Shown here piece by piece: positions 6,248-6,915 of a DNA stretch of 6,915 nt. Below the pieces are notes generated by a model. It worked only from the letters and a program-made list of their open reading frames with translations, ran no database searches and was not told where the DNA came from. The stretch is from assembly GCA_016763335.1 (NCBI GenBank), contig JAESUD010000159.1, positions 1 to 6,915 on the forward strand, in the 5' to 3' direction. The translations under genes and the position numbers were made by a program. How positions within the stretch are numbered: position 1 is the first letter of the stretch; each line of letters begins with the position of its first letter. The stretch is from Emcibacteraceae bacterium (GTDB taxonomy: Bacteria; Pseudomonadota; Alphaproteobacteria; Sphingomonadales; Emcibacteraceae).

Positions 6248-6369
6248 ACTTTTAATAGTGAGATTTAGAGTCTCGCATATATAAAAGATGACATTCGTCA
6301 TAAACCGGTCAAAAAATATGAACAAGGTTCATTACCGGCTATGACCAGAAGATAAAATAGGAACAAATT
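6248..6369 (+). promoter_or_regulatory. structured 5' leader of rplU mRNA, possible autoregulatory element
   Basis: Three stems can be drawn. A weak GAGA/TCTC pair is at 6260-6263 and 6271-6274. A perfect 5-bp stem ATGAC/GTCAT (6288-6292, 6297-6301) has a 4-nt loop. A nested element has an outer CCGGT/ACCGG stem (6305-6309, 6334-6338) and an inner ATGAAC/GTTCAT stem (6318-6323, 6327-6332) closing an AAG loop. The ribosome site AGGAA (6359-6363) lies about 20 nt after the last stem. Ribosomal protein leaders often bind their own product, but no known L21 leader family was recognised here. Confidence 0.45.
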
Positions 6370-6852
6370 ATGTTTGCAGTCATCAAAACAGGCGCTAAGC
6401 AATATAAAGTTGCCGTTGGCGATGTTATTAAAGTTGAAAAACTTGACGGTGAAGCCGGATCAAATATAACACTTGATCATGTGCTCATGGTTGGCGACGA
6501 CAAAGGTGTAAACGTTGGAACACCAACAATTTCAGGTACCGTTGTTACAGCAGAAATACTTGAACAGTCACGCGCCGCAAAAATTATCGTTTTTAAGAAA
6601 AAACGTCGTCAAAATTACCGCCGCAAAGCTGGCCATAGACAGGAACAAACTGTCCTGAGAATTACTGAGATTGGTAAAGCATCAGCAAAGAAAGCGGCTC
6701 CGAAAAAAGCGACAGCAAAAACAGACGAGCCAAAGACTGAAGCAAAAAAACCGGCAGTAAAGAAAGCTCCGGCGAAAAAAGCAGCCGCTAAGAAGGCACC
6801 GGCGAAAAAACCGGCAGCCAAAAAAGCCGCAACTAAAACTAAGGAGAAATAA
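6370..6852 (+). CDS. rplU: 50S ribosomal protein L21 with Lys/Ala/Pro-rich C-terminal extension
   Basis: Residues 1-103 form a normal L21, starting [14 protein letters not shown], with the family signature region [19 protein letters not shown] (73-91) and the ending LRITEIGK. L21 binds 23S rRNA in the large subunit. After residue 103 comes a tail of about 57 residues made of AKK, APKK and PAKK units with a short acidic interruption (TDEPKTE, 118-124). Such basic tails are common on alphaproteobacterial L21 and may contact rRNA; they are low-complexity and vary between species. The ATG has an AGGAA site (6359-6363). The gene is followed 2 bp later by rpmA, the near-universal rplU-rpmA pair. 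The strong promoter at 6214 indicates transcription largely independent of fnr. Confidence 0.98.
   Translation: MFAVIKTGAKQYKVAVGDVIKVEKLDGEAGSNITLDHVLMVGDDKGVNVGTPTISGTVVTAEILEQSRAAKIIVFKKKRRQNYRRKAGHRQEQTVLRITEIGKASAKKAAPKKATAKTDEPKTEAKKPAVKKAPAKKAAAKKAPAKKPAAKKAATKTKEK
6841..6846 (+). promoter_or_regulatory. ribosome binding site of rpmA
   Basis: A strong AAGGAG lies inside the last codons of rplU, 8 nt before the rpmA ATG, so L27 translation has its own good initiation site. Confidence 0.8.
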
Positions 6853-6854
6853 CA

Positions 6855-6915
6855 ATGGCACATAAGAAAGCTGGTGGTAGTACTAGAAACGGTCGCGATT
6901 CAGCAGGTCGCCGCC
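6855..6915 (+). CDS. rpmA: 50S ribosomal protein L27, 5' part only
   Basis: The twenty visible codons read MAHKKAGGSTRNGRDSAGRR, the highly conserved start of bacterial L27. The L27 N-terminus reaches the peptidyl-transferase centre of the ribosome. This version starts directly with MAHKKAGG, without the cleavable N-terminal extension found in Firmicutes. The start codon lies 2 bp after the rplU stop, and the gene continues past the window edge. Confidence 0.97.
   Translation, partial: MAHKKAGGSTRNGRDSAGRR

Noticed and set aside
6615..6863. 82-codon reading frame antisense to the L21 tail
   Set aside because: It is the antisense of Ala/Lys-rich repeats, giving a low-complexity Ala/Phe protein; no independent signals.

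Overview
The window looks like chromosomal DNA from an AT-rich alphaproteobacterium. Four things point that way: the argH / small lipoprotein arrangement with a divergent tlpA, an FNR-type regulator with the C-x2-C-x7-C spacing seen in alphaproteobacterial FnrL/FnrN proteins, an L21 protein with a long Lys/Ala/Pro tail, and rplU followed directly by rpmA. No species can be named from the sequence alone, and no mobile element, CRISPR array, tRNA or rRNA is visible.

Left part (1-2117): on the minus strand, argH (last step of arginine synthesis) is followed after 2 bp by the start of a small LptM-like lipoprotein that runs out of the window. Divergent from argH, only 37 bp away, is a membrane-anchored TlpA-type thioredoxin (WCAPC). 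A hairpin plus T-run ends tlpA just before the stop codon of the convergent regulator gene.

Middle part (2142-5322): this appears to be a zinc-acquisition locus. A Fur/Zur-family repressor and a 94-residue membrane protein with an HHH...CxxC metal motif lie on the minus strand. Divergent from them is a ZnuD-like TonB-dependent outer-membrane receptor with His/Glu-rich loops. A 15-bp dyad, TGTTATA-T-TATAACA, closely matches the known Zur operator core and sits between the -35 and -10 of the receptor gene. The likely logic is that Zn-loaded Zur shuts off the receptor (and possibly the small protein), and zinc starvation releases it. The Zur-like protein keeps both structural CxxC pairs but, by eye, has lost most residues that form the sensory zinc site in E. 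coli Zur. This is the most unusual observation here.

Right part (5438-6915): a complete FNR-family oxygen-sensing regulator is followed by a strong sigma70-type promoter, a structured leader of roughly 120 nt, rplU (L21) and the start of rpmA (L27). This last unit is ordinary translation machinery, although the leader hairpins and a 6-3-6 inverted repeat inside the promoter spacer suggest some regulation.
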